Positions 1 through 9,531 of a DNA stretch of 64,000 nucleotides are shown piece after piece (positions within the stretch are counted from its first letter, which is position 1; each line of letters begins with the position of its first letter). Origin of the DNA: an uncultured Macellibacteroides sp. (GTDB taxonomy: Bacteria > Bacteroidota > Bacteroidia > Bacteroidales > Tannerellaceae). Where the stretch lies: positions 1,116,001 through 1,180,000 of the forward strand of contig NZ_OY762974.1 of the NCBI RefSeq assembly GCF_963667135.1, read 5' to 3'. The position numbers were made by a program, and so were the translations under genes. The notes under the pieces were generated by a model. That model was not told where the DNA came from, made no database searches, and worked only from the letters and a program-made list of their open reading frames with translations.

Positions 1-978
1 CTCTTTGGCCGTGTTATAGTCAGTAAGATTGGCAAATAACGTGGCAATCTTCTTGATACAATCATTTAATCCGTCGTCAAAAGCACAACCGATAACTTGT
101 CTTAATCCATTGTCCGTTTTAGCCGTAAAGCAACCCTCAAGATTATCGGCCAGTCCAACAAACGTATTGCTGGGTTCCTTCATCTCCCCATCGATCAGTT
201 TTGTAAAGAAATTAAGCGGCGAGCGGCTGCCCCCTTTAAAGTCGGACGTTTGCAACGCGTACTGGTCAAGCACCGCCATCCCTTCTCTACCTAAATCCCG
301 GGCTTCCGACTCTACCGAACGAATAATGGCAAACAGCTGGTTCTTATAAGACTCCAACGCTGTTTTATCTTCAATATCTTTGGCTACATCGGCACTAAAA
401 GCTTTGTAGCTCTCTTTAAATACTTCGCGTGAAAGAGCAGCAATGTCCCTCCGCAGATTCCACTCGCCACCGGCTTCCACCTTATCGGCGGCAAAACGGA
501 GCAACCAGCCCAACAGCTCTTTGCTTTCGGGCTTCTCCAGACCACTTAGCAGGTTATCAATCGCCTCGGTAAGCACCAGTTCCTGATCCATTTCAATTCC
601 ATAACCGCCCTGCAGACCAATCTCGCGGGTAAAAGCCCTCATGGTTTGCTGAAAGAAGCGATCTATTGTGCTTATATTGAAAGCGGAATAATCGTGCAGA
701 ATAGCAATCAGAATCCGTTTGGCCCGAGCACGAACCTGTGCCTCATCCAGTTTAAACTGATCAGAAAGCGAAGAAACGTAATCGGATTTACGCCCGGACG
801 ACAGGATAAAAAGTTCTTCCACAATCCGACTTTTCATCTCATCGGTAGCCTTGTTGGTAAAAGTTACAGCCAAAATATGGCGGTACGCACCTGGCGAAGC
901 AAACAGAAGTTTAAGATACTCTCCCGTAAGCTTATGTGTTTTTCCCGCGCCAGCAGAAGCTCTGTATACCGTCAGCAT
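1..978 (-). CDS. UvrD/RecB (AddA-like) helicase, N-terminal part, cut by window edge
   Basis: This is the first 326 codons of a superfamily 1 DNA helicase; the rest lies beyond position 1. The start ATG is at 978, six bases after the stop of the SUI1 gene, so the two are probably co-transcribed. The protein opens with a Walker A loop almost at its first residue (ASAGAGKT, residues 7-14), typical of RecB/AddA subunits, followed by a motif Ia-like TFTNKA. Bacteroidetes carry such an AddA/RecB-like protein of about 1050-1100 residues that pairs with an AddB-like nuclease in double-strand break repair. Nothing in the visible part shows the nuclease domain, so the AddA assignment rests on the N-terminal architecture. 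An antisense reading of 646-1083 is a shadow. Confidence 0.85.
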   Translation of the reverse strand, partial: MLTVYRASAGAGKTHKLTGEYLKLLFASPGAYRHILAVTFTNKATDEMKSRIVEELFILSSGRKSDYVSSLSDQFKLDEAQVRARAKRILIAILHDYSAFNISTIDRFFQQTMRAFTREIGLQGGYGIEMDQELVLTEAIDNLLSGLEKPESKELLGWLLRFAADKVEAGGEWNLRRDIAALSREVFKESYKAFSADVAKDIEDKTALESYKNQLFAIIRSVESEARDLGREGMAVLDQYALQTSDFKGGSRSPLNFFTKLIDGEMKEPSNTFVGLADNLEGCFTAKTDNGLRQVIGCAFDDGLNDCIKKIATLFANLTDYNTAKE

Positions 979-984
979 CTGCGA

Positions 985-1335
985 TTAAATTATCCGGCTT
1001 TTAGTATAGCCTTCTTTTTGCAATATTTCGAGCACTTTGGGACGCAGATCTCCCTGAACGATAATTTCTCCGTCTTTAGCTGAACCGCCTACGCCACATT
1101 TCACCTTCAGGCATTTACCCAAAGTGGTAAGATCGTCGGTAGTCCCTCTAAATCCGGTAATCAAAGTAACAGCCTTACCTCCACGGTTTTTCTTATCAAG
1201 CGAAATCCGCAGCAGTTGTTTCTCTTTCGGAAGAGTTTCCTCTTCTTCCGCATCACCCGTATCATATTTAAAATCGGGGTTGGTAGAGTACATCATACCC
1301 AACCTGTCTTTCCAGTTGTTATCTTTCGTAGCCAT
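985..1335 (-). CDS. SUI1/eIF1-family translation factor (YciH-like)
   Basis: A 116-residue protein whose C-terminal two thirds is a SUI1 domain: a basic strand with KKNRGGKAVTLITGF, then GKCLKVKCGVGGSAKDGEI and QGDLRPKVLEIL. These match the bacterial YciH/eIF1 family, thought to bind the small ribosomal subunit and influence start-codon fidelity. The acidic N-terminal region (about residues 20-38) is typical of the Bacteroidetes version. The gene ends six bases before the helicase start, suggesting one transcript. The family assignment is firm; its physiological role in bacteria is poorly established. Confidence 0.9.
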   Translation of the reverse strand: MATKDNNWKDRLGMMYSTNPDFKYDTGDAEEEETLPKEKQLLRISLDKKNRGGKAVTLITGFRGTTDDLTTLGKCLKVKCGVGGSAKDGEIIVQGDLRPKVLEILQKEGYTKSRII

Positions 1336-1517
1336 ATCGTTTACTTATCTTGAATTATAAAGAACCTGTATTTCCACTAGTCCGCTGTTTCCGGTGGAAA
1401 AAGATATTCTGTAATACAAAGAACAACATTTATTTTTCAACGAGCAATTCTTTAATCTCTTTTGTAAAAAATTTGACATCAAAGATTCAGTAAGTGTTCA
1501 TTCGGTTTTACCTTCTT

Positions 1518-2213
1518 TCAAAAAGAAAAGGTAGTACCGCCATTCAGACGAAAGCCGGACCAATCGGCTCTGTATATATCGTTGGTTGTTGATAACTTTG
1601 ATCCGAATTCGAAGTCGTACCCCAGGCTGACAAAGAAAGAGATGGTACGGGTAAGACTAAGTTTGCTTCCAACCAGTGGTTGGAGGGATAATCCAGTTTC
1701 ATTCGTACTTACATTGTCGGGTGCCGTCTGATGTACTTTCGGATCGTATACATCCAATGTGGCCTTGTATTTTAGCTTGGTGAACGTAATGGCTGGCGAC
1801 AGCTCTCCAAAAAAGGACCAGGTGAAGGCATCGAATTTACTCTCTCCAAAATTGATCCGATACATGGCTCCCACCCTGTATCCATTGAGCGTTAGTTTTT
1901 CAACATACTTGCCGGAGTAGTCCGAATAGGCAATTTTACCTCCTGTTGTGAGAAAGGAGCTTTTTAAACCTAATTCATGCCTGTTAAATTTATAAGACAA
2001 ATCAAGGTTGTGGGTTATATAGGGAGGAAAGTTGTCCACAATACGAGTTCCAACAGGCATAGTCGTGACCACAGAATTAAATGCAGTCTCAAGTAACTGT
2101 TTCATTTCATTCATTTTATAGCCTCCATAACCTACAACGTAACTTATGTTGAACTGGGCATTTGCGCCAAGACAGAGAAGCAAGAACATGGTTGCAATTA
2201 TATATTTTTTCAT
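1518..2213 (-). CDS. outer-membrane beta-barrel protein, unknown function
   Basis: A 231-residue protein with a clear Sec signal peptide (cleavage after about ANAQ, residue 20), then alternating amphipathic strands and a C-terminal phenylalanine (GTTFSF), as in small outer-membrane barrels of the OMP_b-brl type. It resembles PorT-like or OmpW-like barrels only in general layout and I do not recognise a named family. Its start overlaps the stop of the upstream lipoprotein gene by four bases (ATGA), so translation is probably coupled and the two proteins may work together at the outer membrane. Confidence 0.7.
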   Translation of the reverse strand: MKKYIIATMFLLLCLGANAQFNISYVVGYGGYKMNEMKQLLETAFNSVVTTMPVGTRIVDNFPPYITHNLDLSYKFNRHELGLKSSFLTTGGKIAYSDYSGKYVEKLTLNGYRVGAMYRINFGESKFDAFTWSFFGELSPAITFTKLKYKATLDVYDPKVHQTAPDNVSTNETGLSLQPLVGSKLSLTRTISFFVSLGYDFEFGSKLSTTNDIYRADWSGFRLNGGTTFSF

Positions 2214-4075
2214 TGATACGTCATTTTAGAAAGATCTACACTGTATCCGTTAAAAATCAGCTGGTTATTACACAATCTGGCATAAATATTCATAGAGGCT
2301 GTTGTTAGTTTGTATAGGACCTTCTTATACTCAGTGTCCCATACATTCAGGTTGAATTGCCCGTTTTGAATCTCTGCGCCATAATACATTAGATTTCCCG
2401 TAAGAGCATCAACGTTAAGGAAAGTTCCGTCCCCGTTTACAATACTTCCTGTAACGACATCCAGAATACTGAATCTGAAATCCGAATATTGAATCACGAC
2501 TTCGTTGGCCTTTACCGGATTAAACTCTATATTAGTTATATTTTCGGCGTCTTGCGACCGAACCAGTCGGAGTGTATCGGCTTCAGTAAGCTCATATAAT
2601 TCCGTTTTTTGCGCATTAGAAGAATAATTAGTACGAACAGTATAAATATATTTTCCATCAACCGATATACGGGTAAAAACCTTAACCATACTTGTCCATT
2701 CGTTGGTACTATTCCATTTTTTTGAGCAGATCAGGTTACTTGTATGTACATCGTATAGAGAAAAGCCATCATAGCTGGTTGCAAGCAATTGGTCGGCATC
2801 TGTGAGATAAAAATCAAATCCAGCAGTGTTAACAGCTGCAAGCTGGTTAGTTAGGGTGCTATTGCTGTAAACCCGGACTGTTCCATTATGATCATCAATA
2901 GCGACTAATCCTTTGTTGGATGTTTTTACTTTGCAACCCGAATGTAAAATGAGGTTATGTGTGGCAGCGCCCTGTTTGTCCATTTTTGACAAATCATACC
3001 GGGTCAGATTAGTATAATCAAGACCGAGCAAGATGTTGTTAGCCGGATCTGCTACGTAAGAGAAGTCGAATCCCACCATTTTATCCCCGAAACTTCCATA
3101 GGCGAATCCATAGGATTGATATTGCGAAGAATTAGCTTGGGCCGGAAGAATATATAAATAGAAAGGATAACTAATAGAGGGGAAGATTTCGGCCGGAATT
3201 ACCAACTCTGTTGCATCCTCTGCCACTGTTACTTTATTATCATATAACGACCGAAAAACATACTTACAGGGAAATGGGTTGGGATTAGTCCATTTTATTT
3301 TAAATTTATCGGGAGAAATACGTTCTATTTCAAAATTATCCTGATTAACATTGGTATAGCGAACCAAAAAATCCTCTCTAATCACCACCTCGTTCCCATT
3401 TTTCAGCTTTGCTATAATTATATAGAACTTATAGCCATATGCATAGTTCTTGTCCACATAGTAGGTCTGATCGGGATTGGTGATAATAGCTTTCGGTTTT
3501 GGGTAACCAACATCGCCGTTGTACACGTAATAACTTTCAATCTCGTACCCTTCGGGCTTATCCCAAACTAATTTCAGGTGATTCTGTTCGTCGAGGGTCT
3601 GACGTATGTTAAGGCTGATTGTTGAAACGGGCACAAATTTCACTTTAAAATTAAACTCCCCCACATACATTTCGTAACCTGCATACTCGGCCAGGCTTCC
3701 CGATCCGGTTGGTAACCCCATTACCAGTTTCAGGTCATGGATACTGCTATCGGCTATAGCATGAAGATACACCCCTCTATCACCGGGGGCTAAACTAATT
3801 TCTTTGCCATCTAAATAGAACTTTTGCGCTACGACCTCTTTCCCCCCTGTATGCAGCGTATAATATAAGAAACTATTTTCGTACAAATAGATTGTTTCTT
3901 TAGGATTAACCCCTGCCAGATCGACACCTATTTCCACTTGTTCGGTCGGTTTTTGCAGTTCATGAAAATTATCATCGTCACTATCGTACATACATGCGGG
4001 CAATAACATCGTACATAGTAAAAGAAGGAAACAAAGTTTTAAGCTCTTTTTGAAGTATTCCATTGGCTTCATCAT
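2210..4075 (-). CDS. surface-type lipoprotein with fibronectin-like and propeller-like repeats
   Basis: A 621-residue predicted lipoprotein. The signal peptide ends in LLPAC with the lipidated cysteine near residue 28, followed by MYDSDDDN. That acidic run resembles the lipoprotein export signal that sends Bacteroidetes lipoproteins to the cell surface. Residues roughly 150-330 look like two fibronectin-type beta domains (phrases such as LKLVWDKPEGYEIESYYVY and FKIKWTNPNPFPCKYVF). The C-terminal half has short repeated strand blocks ending in phrases such as KYIYTVRTNYSSN, suggesting a beta-propeller. No catalytic motif is visible. It is translationally coupled to the barrel at 1518. Alternative start codons lie 3 and 12 bases downstream. 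Function unknown; a binding or adhesion role is inferred. Confidence 0.65.
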   Translation of the reverse strand: MMKPMEYFKKSLKLCFLLLLCTMLLPACMYDSDDDNFHELQKPTEQVEIGVDLAGVNPKETIYLYENSFLYYTLHTGGKEVVAQKFYLDGKEISLAPGDRGVYLHAIADSSIHDLKLVMGLPTGSGSLAEYAGYEMYVGEFNFKVKFVPVSTISLNIRQTLDEQNHLKLVWDKPEGYEIESYYVYNGDVGYPKPKAIITNPDQTYYVDKNYAYGYKFYIIIAKLKNGNEVVIREDFLVRYTNVNQDNFEIERISPDKFKIKWTNPNPFPCKYVFRSLYDNKVTVAEDATELVIPAEIFPSISYPFYLYILPAQANSSQYQSYGFAYGSFGDKMVGFDFSYVADPANNILLGLDYTNLTRYDLSKMDKQGAATHNLILHSGCKVKTSNKGLVAIDDHNGTVRVYSNSTLTNQLAAVNTAGFDFYLTDADQLLATSYDGFSLYDVHTSNLICSKKWNSTNEWTSMVKVFTRISVDGKYIYTVRTNYSSNAQKTELYELTEADTLRLVRSQDAENITNIEFNPVKANEVVIQYSDFRFSILDVVTGSIVNGDGTFLNVDALTGNLMYYGAEIQNGQFNLNVWDTEYKKVLYKLTTASMNIYARLCNNQLIFNGYSVDLSKMTYQ

Positions 4076-4430
4076 AAAAGGTTATTAGTAAATGGCATAA
4101 ATATAGCACGATTTATTAACTTATACAATAGGATAAACAATATAATTTCACTAGTTGTAGATTTCATAATACAAGGTGCTTAACCACTACCATTAAGTCT
4201 TTAAGCTCTGCTCTGGTTACAATCAGTTGGTCACACGCACGTGTGATGTTCGTCACACATATGCGGGACGGTCGTCACACGGGTGTGGGACATAGATCAC
4301 ACGTACGTGGGACGAAGTAATCCCTTAAGTGAAAAACAGTAATCACAGGCATGCCGGAAGTTAAATACTATAGGAAAGAGAGTTACTAGTGAAGCAAAAC
4401 CGACGCTTGCCGTGAAGTGAGGGATTAATT
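4076..4430. other. gene-free intergenic region with tandem repeats
   Basis: This 355-base gap lies between the ispF stop (4431) and the lipoprotein start (4075). I see no open frame of note. The only structure is the set of four 22-bp repeats at 4231-4318, described separately. No TAnnTTTG element was found on the minus strand near 4075, so the promoter of the lipoprotein gene is not visible to me. Confidence 0.7.
4231..4318. repeat. four tandem degenerate 22-bp repeats
   Basis: Four head-to-tail units of exactly 22 bases start at 4231, 4253, 4275 and 4297. Each begins TCACAC or TCACACG and has a central GTGNGGAC- or GTGTGA-like block; a rough consensus is TCACACGYRYGTGGGAC followed by five variable bases. 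Each unit carries an imperfect inverted repeat (TCACAC facing GTGNGA), so the array could form a row of small hairpins or a cluster of protein sites. No spacer separates the units, so this is not a CRISPR array. Confidence 0.8.
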
Positions 4431-4913
4431 TCAGTTTTTCGTTATCAGAACGGTTGCATAGGCAGAAATTCCCTCTTCTCTTCCGGTAAAACCTAGTTTT
4501 TCGGAGGTAGTAGCCTTGATTGAAATATCATCGGCATCCACGCCCATTACCTCTGCCAGCGTTTGCTGCATCACAGGAATATGGGTTTTAAGCTTAGGGC
4601 GTTCGGCGCAAACTGTAGCGTCAATGTTTCCCAGTTCATACCCTTTGTCCCGCAAAAGCTTCATGGTATCCCTAAGGAGTATTTTACTGTCTATATTTTT
4701 ATATTCGCCAGCCGTATCCGGAAAATGATAGCCGATATCCCTCATATTGGCGGCACCCAGCAAGGCATCGCAAATAGCATGAATCAGAACATCAGCATCC
4801 GAATGGCCCAAAAGCCCCAGTGTATGTTCTATTTTAATACCACCCAACCATAAGTCACGATCCGATACAAGGGCATGTACATCATACCCGAAACCAACAC
4901 GAATTTTCATCAT
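4431..4913 (-). CDS. ispF: 2-C-methyl-D-erythritol 2,4-cyclodiphosphate synthase
   Basis: IspF catalyses the fifth step of the MEP isoprenoid pathway, forming the cyclic diphosphate from CDP-methylerythritol phosphate and releasing CMP. The protein shows the metal-binding GYDVHAL block near the N terminus, the GLLGHSDADVLIHA block with the third metal ligand, the FPDTAGEYKN loop and the KATTSEKLGFTGREEG substrate block. At 160 residues it is normal in length. Reading upstream of 4913 uses TTG codons; two adjacent ATGs at 4913 and 4910 are the plausible starts. It lies a few bases after porV, the same porU-porV-ispF order known from Porphyromonas gingivalis. The partner enzyme IspD is encoded at 31260. 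Confidence 0.96.
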   Translation of the reverse strand: MMKIRVGFGYDVHALVSDRDLWLGGIKIEHTLGLLGHSDADVLIHAICDALLGAANMRDIGYHFPDTAGEYKNIDSKILLRDTMKLLRDKGYELGNIDATVCAERPKLKTHIPVMQQTLAEVMGVDADDISIKATTSEKLGFTGREEGISAYATVLITKN

Positions 4914-4922
4914 CAACAATTT

Positions 4923-6101
4923 TTATTTTACTAGACTTCTCAATCCGTCCATGTCGAAGGAAAGAGAAAAACGCAACGTCTGATCAAGAGGATTGCTTTG
5001 TACCGTACTGATCAGATAAGCAGCATCAAGCTGAAATACACTCATCTTAAAACCTGCACCCATTGAAAAGTACTGACGGTTTCCCTTGTTAACGTTTTCA
5101 TAGTAATAACCACCGCGAACAAAGAACTGTTCATTGTAGCTATATTCTGTTCCAAGAGACACCATCACTTCCTTAAGCTCTTCACTAAATCCACCGGGAG
5201 CATCCCCAAAAGATTTAAAAATACCGGAAATGGGAGACAACGAGTTGTAATCATCCAACTCCTTTTGATAAACAGCCTGTTCTTCCGTAGTAGAACCTGT
5301 ATAAACAGGCAAGGTAGGTACCAGGTACTTATTAAGGTCTAGGTTAAAGGAAATGGTATTATAATCGTCCAACGGATAAAGCAGCGATGTACCAATCTTC
5401 AGGTTTGTGGGAAGAAACTGATTGGTAGTTCCTCCATCGTACGATATTTTTGTTCCGATGTTAGATACATTAAAACCAAGAGCCCAAAGGCATTCGCTGT
5501 TTCCCAGAACCACATATTTATTTAAATACCCTGCTACGTCTGCCGAAAAAGCATTCCCCGCCTGTAAATCTTCATCAGCTCCGGCACCCATATCCGAGCG
5601 GATATACCTCAAGGCAACAGCCATGGAGTAGTTTTCGGACAACTTGCGCGAATAGCTCATATCGAAGGCCATTTCATAAGGAGTAACCTGGTTGTAAACT
5701 GCACCTCCGTATTCTGTCATCGCAATCTCTCCCAATGAGAAATACCGTAAAGAAGTACCTATTGCCTGCTGATCGCTATCTCCCAGTTTATAAAACCCGG
5801 AAATGTAAGCAAGTGCCACATCATTTACTATTTTTCGTAACCAGGGGGTATAAGACAGGGATACACCCGCCTTGCTGTAATGGAAAGCGTACTTGGCCGG
5901 ATTCCAATACTGCGAATGAACATCCGGCGTAGTAGCCGCACCAATATCACCCATACCACCACCACGGGCATCGGGAGCAATTGACAAAGCCGGCACCGCC
6001 GTATTAATTGGATTGAAGGTATTCTTCTGTCCTGTTACGGAAACAAAAGTAAAGAGAGACAGGACAAGAACAGATAGAATGCTTTTTATTGGATGAGTCA
6101 T
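4923..6101 (-). CDS. porV: type IX secretion outer-membrane protein PorV (LptO)
   Basis: PorV is a FadL-like 14-stranded barrel that acts as the shuttle of the type IX secretion system, carrying cargo with C-terminal signals from the translocon to the PorU sortase. The 392-residue product has a signal peptide ending near VTGQ, then the family's hallmark N-terminal block (APDARGGGMGDIGAATTPD and the following QYWNPAK), and ends in a strand-rich barrel. Length and start agree with the family. It follows porU by 46 bases on the same strand. Its presence implies the organism has the full T9SS elsewhere in the genome. Confidence 0.95.
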   Translation of the reverse strand: MTHPIKSILSVLVLSLFTFVSVTGQKNTFNPINTAVPALSIAPDARGGGMGDIGAATTPDVHSQYWNPAKYAFHYSKAGVSLSYTPWLRKIVNDVALAYISGFYKLGDSDQQAIGTSLRYFSLGEIAMTEYGGAVYNQVTPYEMAFDMSYSRKLSENYSMAVALRYIRSDMGAGADEDLQAGNAFSADVAGYLNKYVVLGNSECLWALGFNVSNIGTKISYDGGTTNQFLPTNLKIGTSLLYPLDDYNTISFNLDLNKYLVPTLPVYTGSTTEEQAVYQKELDDYNSLSPISGIFKSFGDAPGGFSEELKEVMVSLGTEYSYNEQFFVRGGYYYENVNKGNRQYFSMGAGFKMSVFQLDAAYLISTVQSNPLDQTLRFSLSFDMDGLRSLVK

Positions 6102-6147
6102 ACTGAATATATACTTGTTACAAGCTTAAACATCATTTATGGCGCTT

Positions 6148-9100
6148 TTATTGTGCCAGTATAATTAATTTTTTTGTTTCGGTTGCCTCTCTTGATGAAT
6201 CAGTACGGAGAGCCGCCCGGTAAAGATACACGCCTGGTTTAAGACGTACGCCGTTGCTCCCGTTTAGATTCCAGGTTACGGAATATTGTCTGAACAGGTC
6301 GGACGAGCCGCTCTCTTTGTGAGACCAGAGTAGCTGACCAATCATATTGTAGACGAAGAACTGCACATCAAGTACCGTTTCCGGACGGTTGTGAGATATA
6401 AAGAAAGTAACCTCGCTTCGGGCCGGAACCGGACCAGCTGTAAGGTTATAAATCCCGGGCTTTAACCCGGCAACAACTTCGAATGTAAACGGATAGGAGG
6501 TGGAATTGTTCTGAACATCCCAAACTATAAACTCGGCTGTATGAATGCCGGGCTCTAATGCCGGCAGCGAATAAACAACCCTTCCTTCGCCCGATGTTCC
6601 GGGGATGGATCCGTAATAAGCATTCAGCGTATAGCTTTTGGAAATCAGTCCATCTATAATAAGCATGACATCGTGCCCAATACTGCTACCGCTGATATTT
6701 ACTCCGCTCTGATCGCGCAAATCGGCCACAAAGAGAGGGGTTGTATTTACTTTTCCTCCATCTGTGAAAGTTGAGTCATTCAGATACAGGGCCGTAATTT
6801 CGGGACCCAGCGTATCTTTTTCTGCCGTATCGGAGGTTCCCCCTACCTTAAAATTAAGGAAAGCCCCCTGCGCTTCCTGACCGGATACAGAATTGCCTGC
6901 ATACAGACTTAATTTTCCAAAATCGTTGGAATAAGAAATATCTTTAGGTACAGTAAACGAAAAGGTGAATTCGCCCTGCCTTACGGAATCCTTCCCTGAA
7001 TAAAGCACATTGGGATAAGCGGTATACGAAAAGGGGTACCCTGAATTATCATTATCCAGCGTTGTTAGCGTCTGCTTGCTATCCAGTAACGTAGGAGCAA
7101 GTATTCCGGAAAAGTCGGTTGCTTTAGAGCCTCCGGTTGTAAGAACCTCCCCTTTGATGGTTACCTTATCCAGTGCTTTTAAAAGGATAGGCTCACTTCC
7201 AACAGGCTCGCCGTTCACTTCAGTTATCTTCATCTCCTGTTCAGGATAAGAGAGGATAAGTGCAGGATCGCCAATCAAGGTGAAATTCAGTTTATTTAAA
7301 TCGGTGCCCAGACTCACTTTCGTCTCGCGCATAATATCGCCGAGTGTTAGTCTTTTTCCATTCTTTTTTACGAAGAGGTTATTGATCAGCTCCTTGTTTA
7401 TTTTGAAATTGGGATTAGCATCCACTACACGGGTTGTCGTAAACAAAGCAATACCCCCACTAGTGGTGTTAAGAAATACATCCTCGCCTGCCGATGTATT
7501 TACGGCATCGAACCGGGCAAAGTCGCAGGTTGCTGTTATCCACAAAGGAAGATAAGGATAGGTAAACTGCTTTATTTCATTTTGAGAAAGAACACCCTCG
7601 GCTCCCCAGTAAGACGTACTGCCATGACCGGTATAGTTTATCACCATCTGTCCGTTCTTAAGCTCTTTCTGAATTTTCGTAGTCACATCCGGATAACCGA
7701 CCTTTCCCCCTGAATAATCTTTTTTGTAAGCATCAAAGTATATCTTATTTACAAGAAACTCGGGGTGATTCGTTTCTATAGACTCTGCAAGCTGGTTGGC
7801 CTGATTCATATGCAGGTTCGTATCTCCGTCGTCCGCCACAAAGCTGATGTTATTCTTCCATGCTCCGGCCGTTTTATTCTCCATGTACGCGATGCTCTTA
7901 TTTACGGCAGTTGCTGCCTCAGCAACTGTTCTTACAGGGAAACGCCCTATGCCGATATCCAGTTTATCAGAAGATAGGGAAGACCCTTCCGAATCGTCCA
8001 GAAAGCCAAAATAGTCGTCCGTAACATACGTATACATATTAAGCGACTCCTGCGACTGATAGGTAAGCAGCAGATTCAGACTGGTAAGTTTGTTCCAGTC
8101 GTTGGTGATCATCCGGTTATCGTAAGCACCGTCGCCAAAAAGCAAAAGGTATTTGGGCGCATCGGCATCCGATGAAGCCCGGTCGTAAAACATTTTCATA
8201 AACCTGCGGTAAGCCGTTGCATCGGGCGTTCCGCTTGAAAACTCGTTGTATACGGCTTCGGGAGTAACTACCGTAACCTTTAGTCCGGATTTTGTACGAT
8301 GTGCTTCTGCCAGACGTTCTGCTTCCGAAACAAATGCCGGATGCGAAAGTATAACCATATCTGTTTGTTCCAGGGCATGCAGGTTCTGATTGGCTACAAC
8401 ACCAACAGACTCGGGTGTTGGGAAGGTCTGCGATAAATCGATTGCCGCAAACTCACGCAACACATTTCCGGAAGGAATCGTAAAGGAGCATTCCGTTCCC
8501 GACAAGGTAGTTTCCATATCAACCGGAGAGGAAGGATTGGTTACATCCCATATTTTAACGGACGCCGAAGCCCCCTGAAGTACAAACCGGGTTACGTTAC
8601 CAAGAGAAGCAATACTTCTGAAAAAAGTTACAGGTCCGTAAAGCTTTAGTGTTCGCTTATATTGTAAACGAATATAATCAAGATGAGCCAGGTCGTTTGT
8701 GTTTCTGCTGTAGGTAATCCCTATTTGAGGAGTTTCTGATTTAGTTCCAAGCCAGTCGGAAGTTCTTGAAAGTTCCAATGCCTTTATATAGGAATCGTCG
8801 CTGCTGCTTCGCGGAATAGAAGCACTAATCAGCATGGTAGTCCCTTCAGTCAGGAAAACTGTTGCCGGACCTGTAGTTGGTTTGGCAATAAAGCGGAAAG
8901 CTATCTTTCCGGCATCGTTGGTAATTCCGGGCACAGAGAACGGAAAAAGCTGACCTGTATTAAGAGAAAAGGACTCGCCGAAGAGTTCCCTCCCTGATTT
9001 ATTTACTGATACCTGATCTTTTTCGTGCACCTGGTAGTCGTCGAACGTTGTAACAACTAAAGAAGCACCGTTTGCGACCGGTTCTTTAGTTATGGTCTTT

Positions 9101-9519
9101 ACAGGCGCTCCATCCGTAAGAAAGTAGTATCCATACAAAGAATAGGGATTGTTTTCGTGAACGAAAGCGGCCGAAGAAGTATTATACCTCCATTTAACAG
9201 GTCCGCGTCCATAAAACAGGATATAGTCGGTTCCTTTATAAACGGCTGTTTGGGGTACATCATCGGAATAGGGTTTTGTAAAGTCCTCTTCCAAAGGATT
9301 TCCGCCATAGCCATAAACGGAAACAGCGGAAGGATCTGTAAATCCCATTTTCTTAAGATCGGTAAAGGACAGCCTGTAGACACCTGTTTCTGCCACCCGT
9401 ATCTTTACCCAACGGCCTTGAGAAAGAACCGAAGAGGAAGCATAATTCACCGCACCGGCTCCGAAAGGAACAAGCAGGAAGCAGATAGTAATAAGAAAAG
9501 ACAAAACAGGCTTTATCAT
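6148..9519 (-). CDS. porU: type IX secretion sortase PorU (C25 cysteine peptidase)
   Basis: PorU is the cell-surface transpeptidase that cleaves the C-terminal signal of T9SS cargo and joins the cargo to anionic lipopolysaccharide. The protein has 1123 residues, the expected size: a signal peptide (about 1-23), an N-terminal beta region, a gingipain-type C25 catalytic domain (about 385-760) and a C-terminal beta domain. The catalytic pair is visible as His632 in NYTGHGSTSYWGAEG and Cys665 in WITATCDFARF. The last 80 or so residues (from LTAGPVPARSEV) look like a T9SS C-terminal domain, which PorU is known to keep. It starts 12 bases after the FAH-family gene and precedes porV, so it is in the same run. 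Confidence 0.95.
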   Translation of the reverse strand: MIKPVLSFLITICFLLVPFGAGAVNYASSSVLSQGRWVKIRVAETGVYRLSFTDLKKMGFTDPSAVSVYGYGGNPLEEDFTKPYSDDVPQTAVYKGTDYILFYGRGPVKWRYNTSSAAFVHENNPYSLYGYYFLTDGAPVKTITKEPVANGASLVVTTFDDYQVHEKDQVSVNKSGRELFGESFSLNTGQLFPFSVPGITNDAGKIAFRFIAKPTTGPATVFLTEGTTMLISASIPRSSSDDSYIKALELSRTSDWLGTKSETPQIGITYSRNTNDLAHLDYIRLQYKRTLKLYGPVTFFRSIASLGNVTRFVLQGASASVKIWDVTNPSSPVDMETTLSGTECSFTIPSGNVLREFAAIDLSQTFPTPESVGVVANQNLHALEQTDMVILSHPAFVSEAERLAEAHRTKSGLKVTVVTPEAVYNEFSSGTPDATAYRRFMKMFYDRASSDADAPKYLLLFGDGAYDNRMITNDWNKLTSLNLLLTYQSQESLNMYTYVTDDYFGFLDDSEGSSLSSDKLDIGIGRFPVRTVAEAATAVNKSIAYMENKTAGAWKNNISFVADDGDTNLHMNQANQLAESIETNHPEFLVNKIYFDAYKKDYSGGKVGYPDVTTKIQKELKNGQMVINYTGHGSTSYWGAEGVLSQNEIKQFTYPYLPLWITATCDFARFDAVNTSAGEDVFLNTTSGGIALFTTTRVVDANPNFKINKELINNLFVKKNGKRLTLGDIMRETKVSLGTDLNKLNFTLIGDPALILSYPEQEMKITEVNGEPVGSEPILLKALDKVTIKGEVLTTGGSKATDFSGILAPTLLDSKQTLTTLDNDNSGYPFSYTAYPNVLYSGKDSVRQGEFTFSFTVPKDISYSNDFGKLSLYAGNSVSGQEAQGAFLNFKVGGTSDTAEKDTLGPEITALYLNDSTFTDGGKVNTTPLFVADLRDQSGVNISGSSIGHDVMLIIDGLISKSYTLNAYYGSIPGTSGEGRVVYSLPALEPGIHTAEFIVWDVQNNSTSYPFTFEVVAGLKPGIYNLTAGPVPARSEVTFFISHNRPETVLDVQFFVYNMIGQLLWSHKESGSSDLFRQYSVTWNLNGSNGVRLKPGVYLYRAALRTDSSREATETKKLIILAQ

Positions 9520-9531
9520 GACTTTGTTATC

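Noticed and set aside
1371-1400. terminator-like hairpin TTTCCAC/GTGGAAA
   Set aside because: Stem is only seven pairs with a long loop and no T-run; too weak to list.
4231-4318. CRISPR array
   Set aside because: The 22-bp repeats are contiguous with no spacers, and no cas gene is present.
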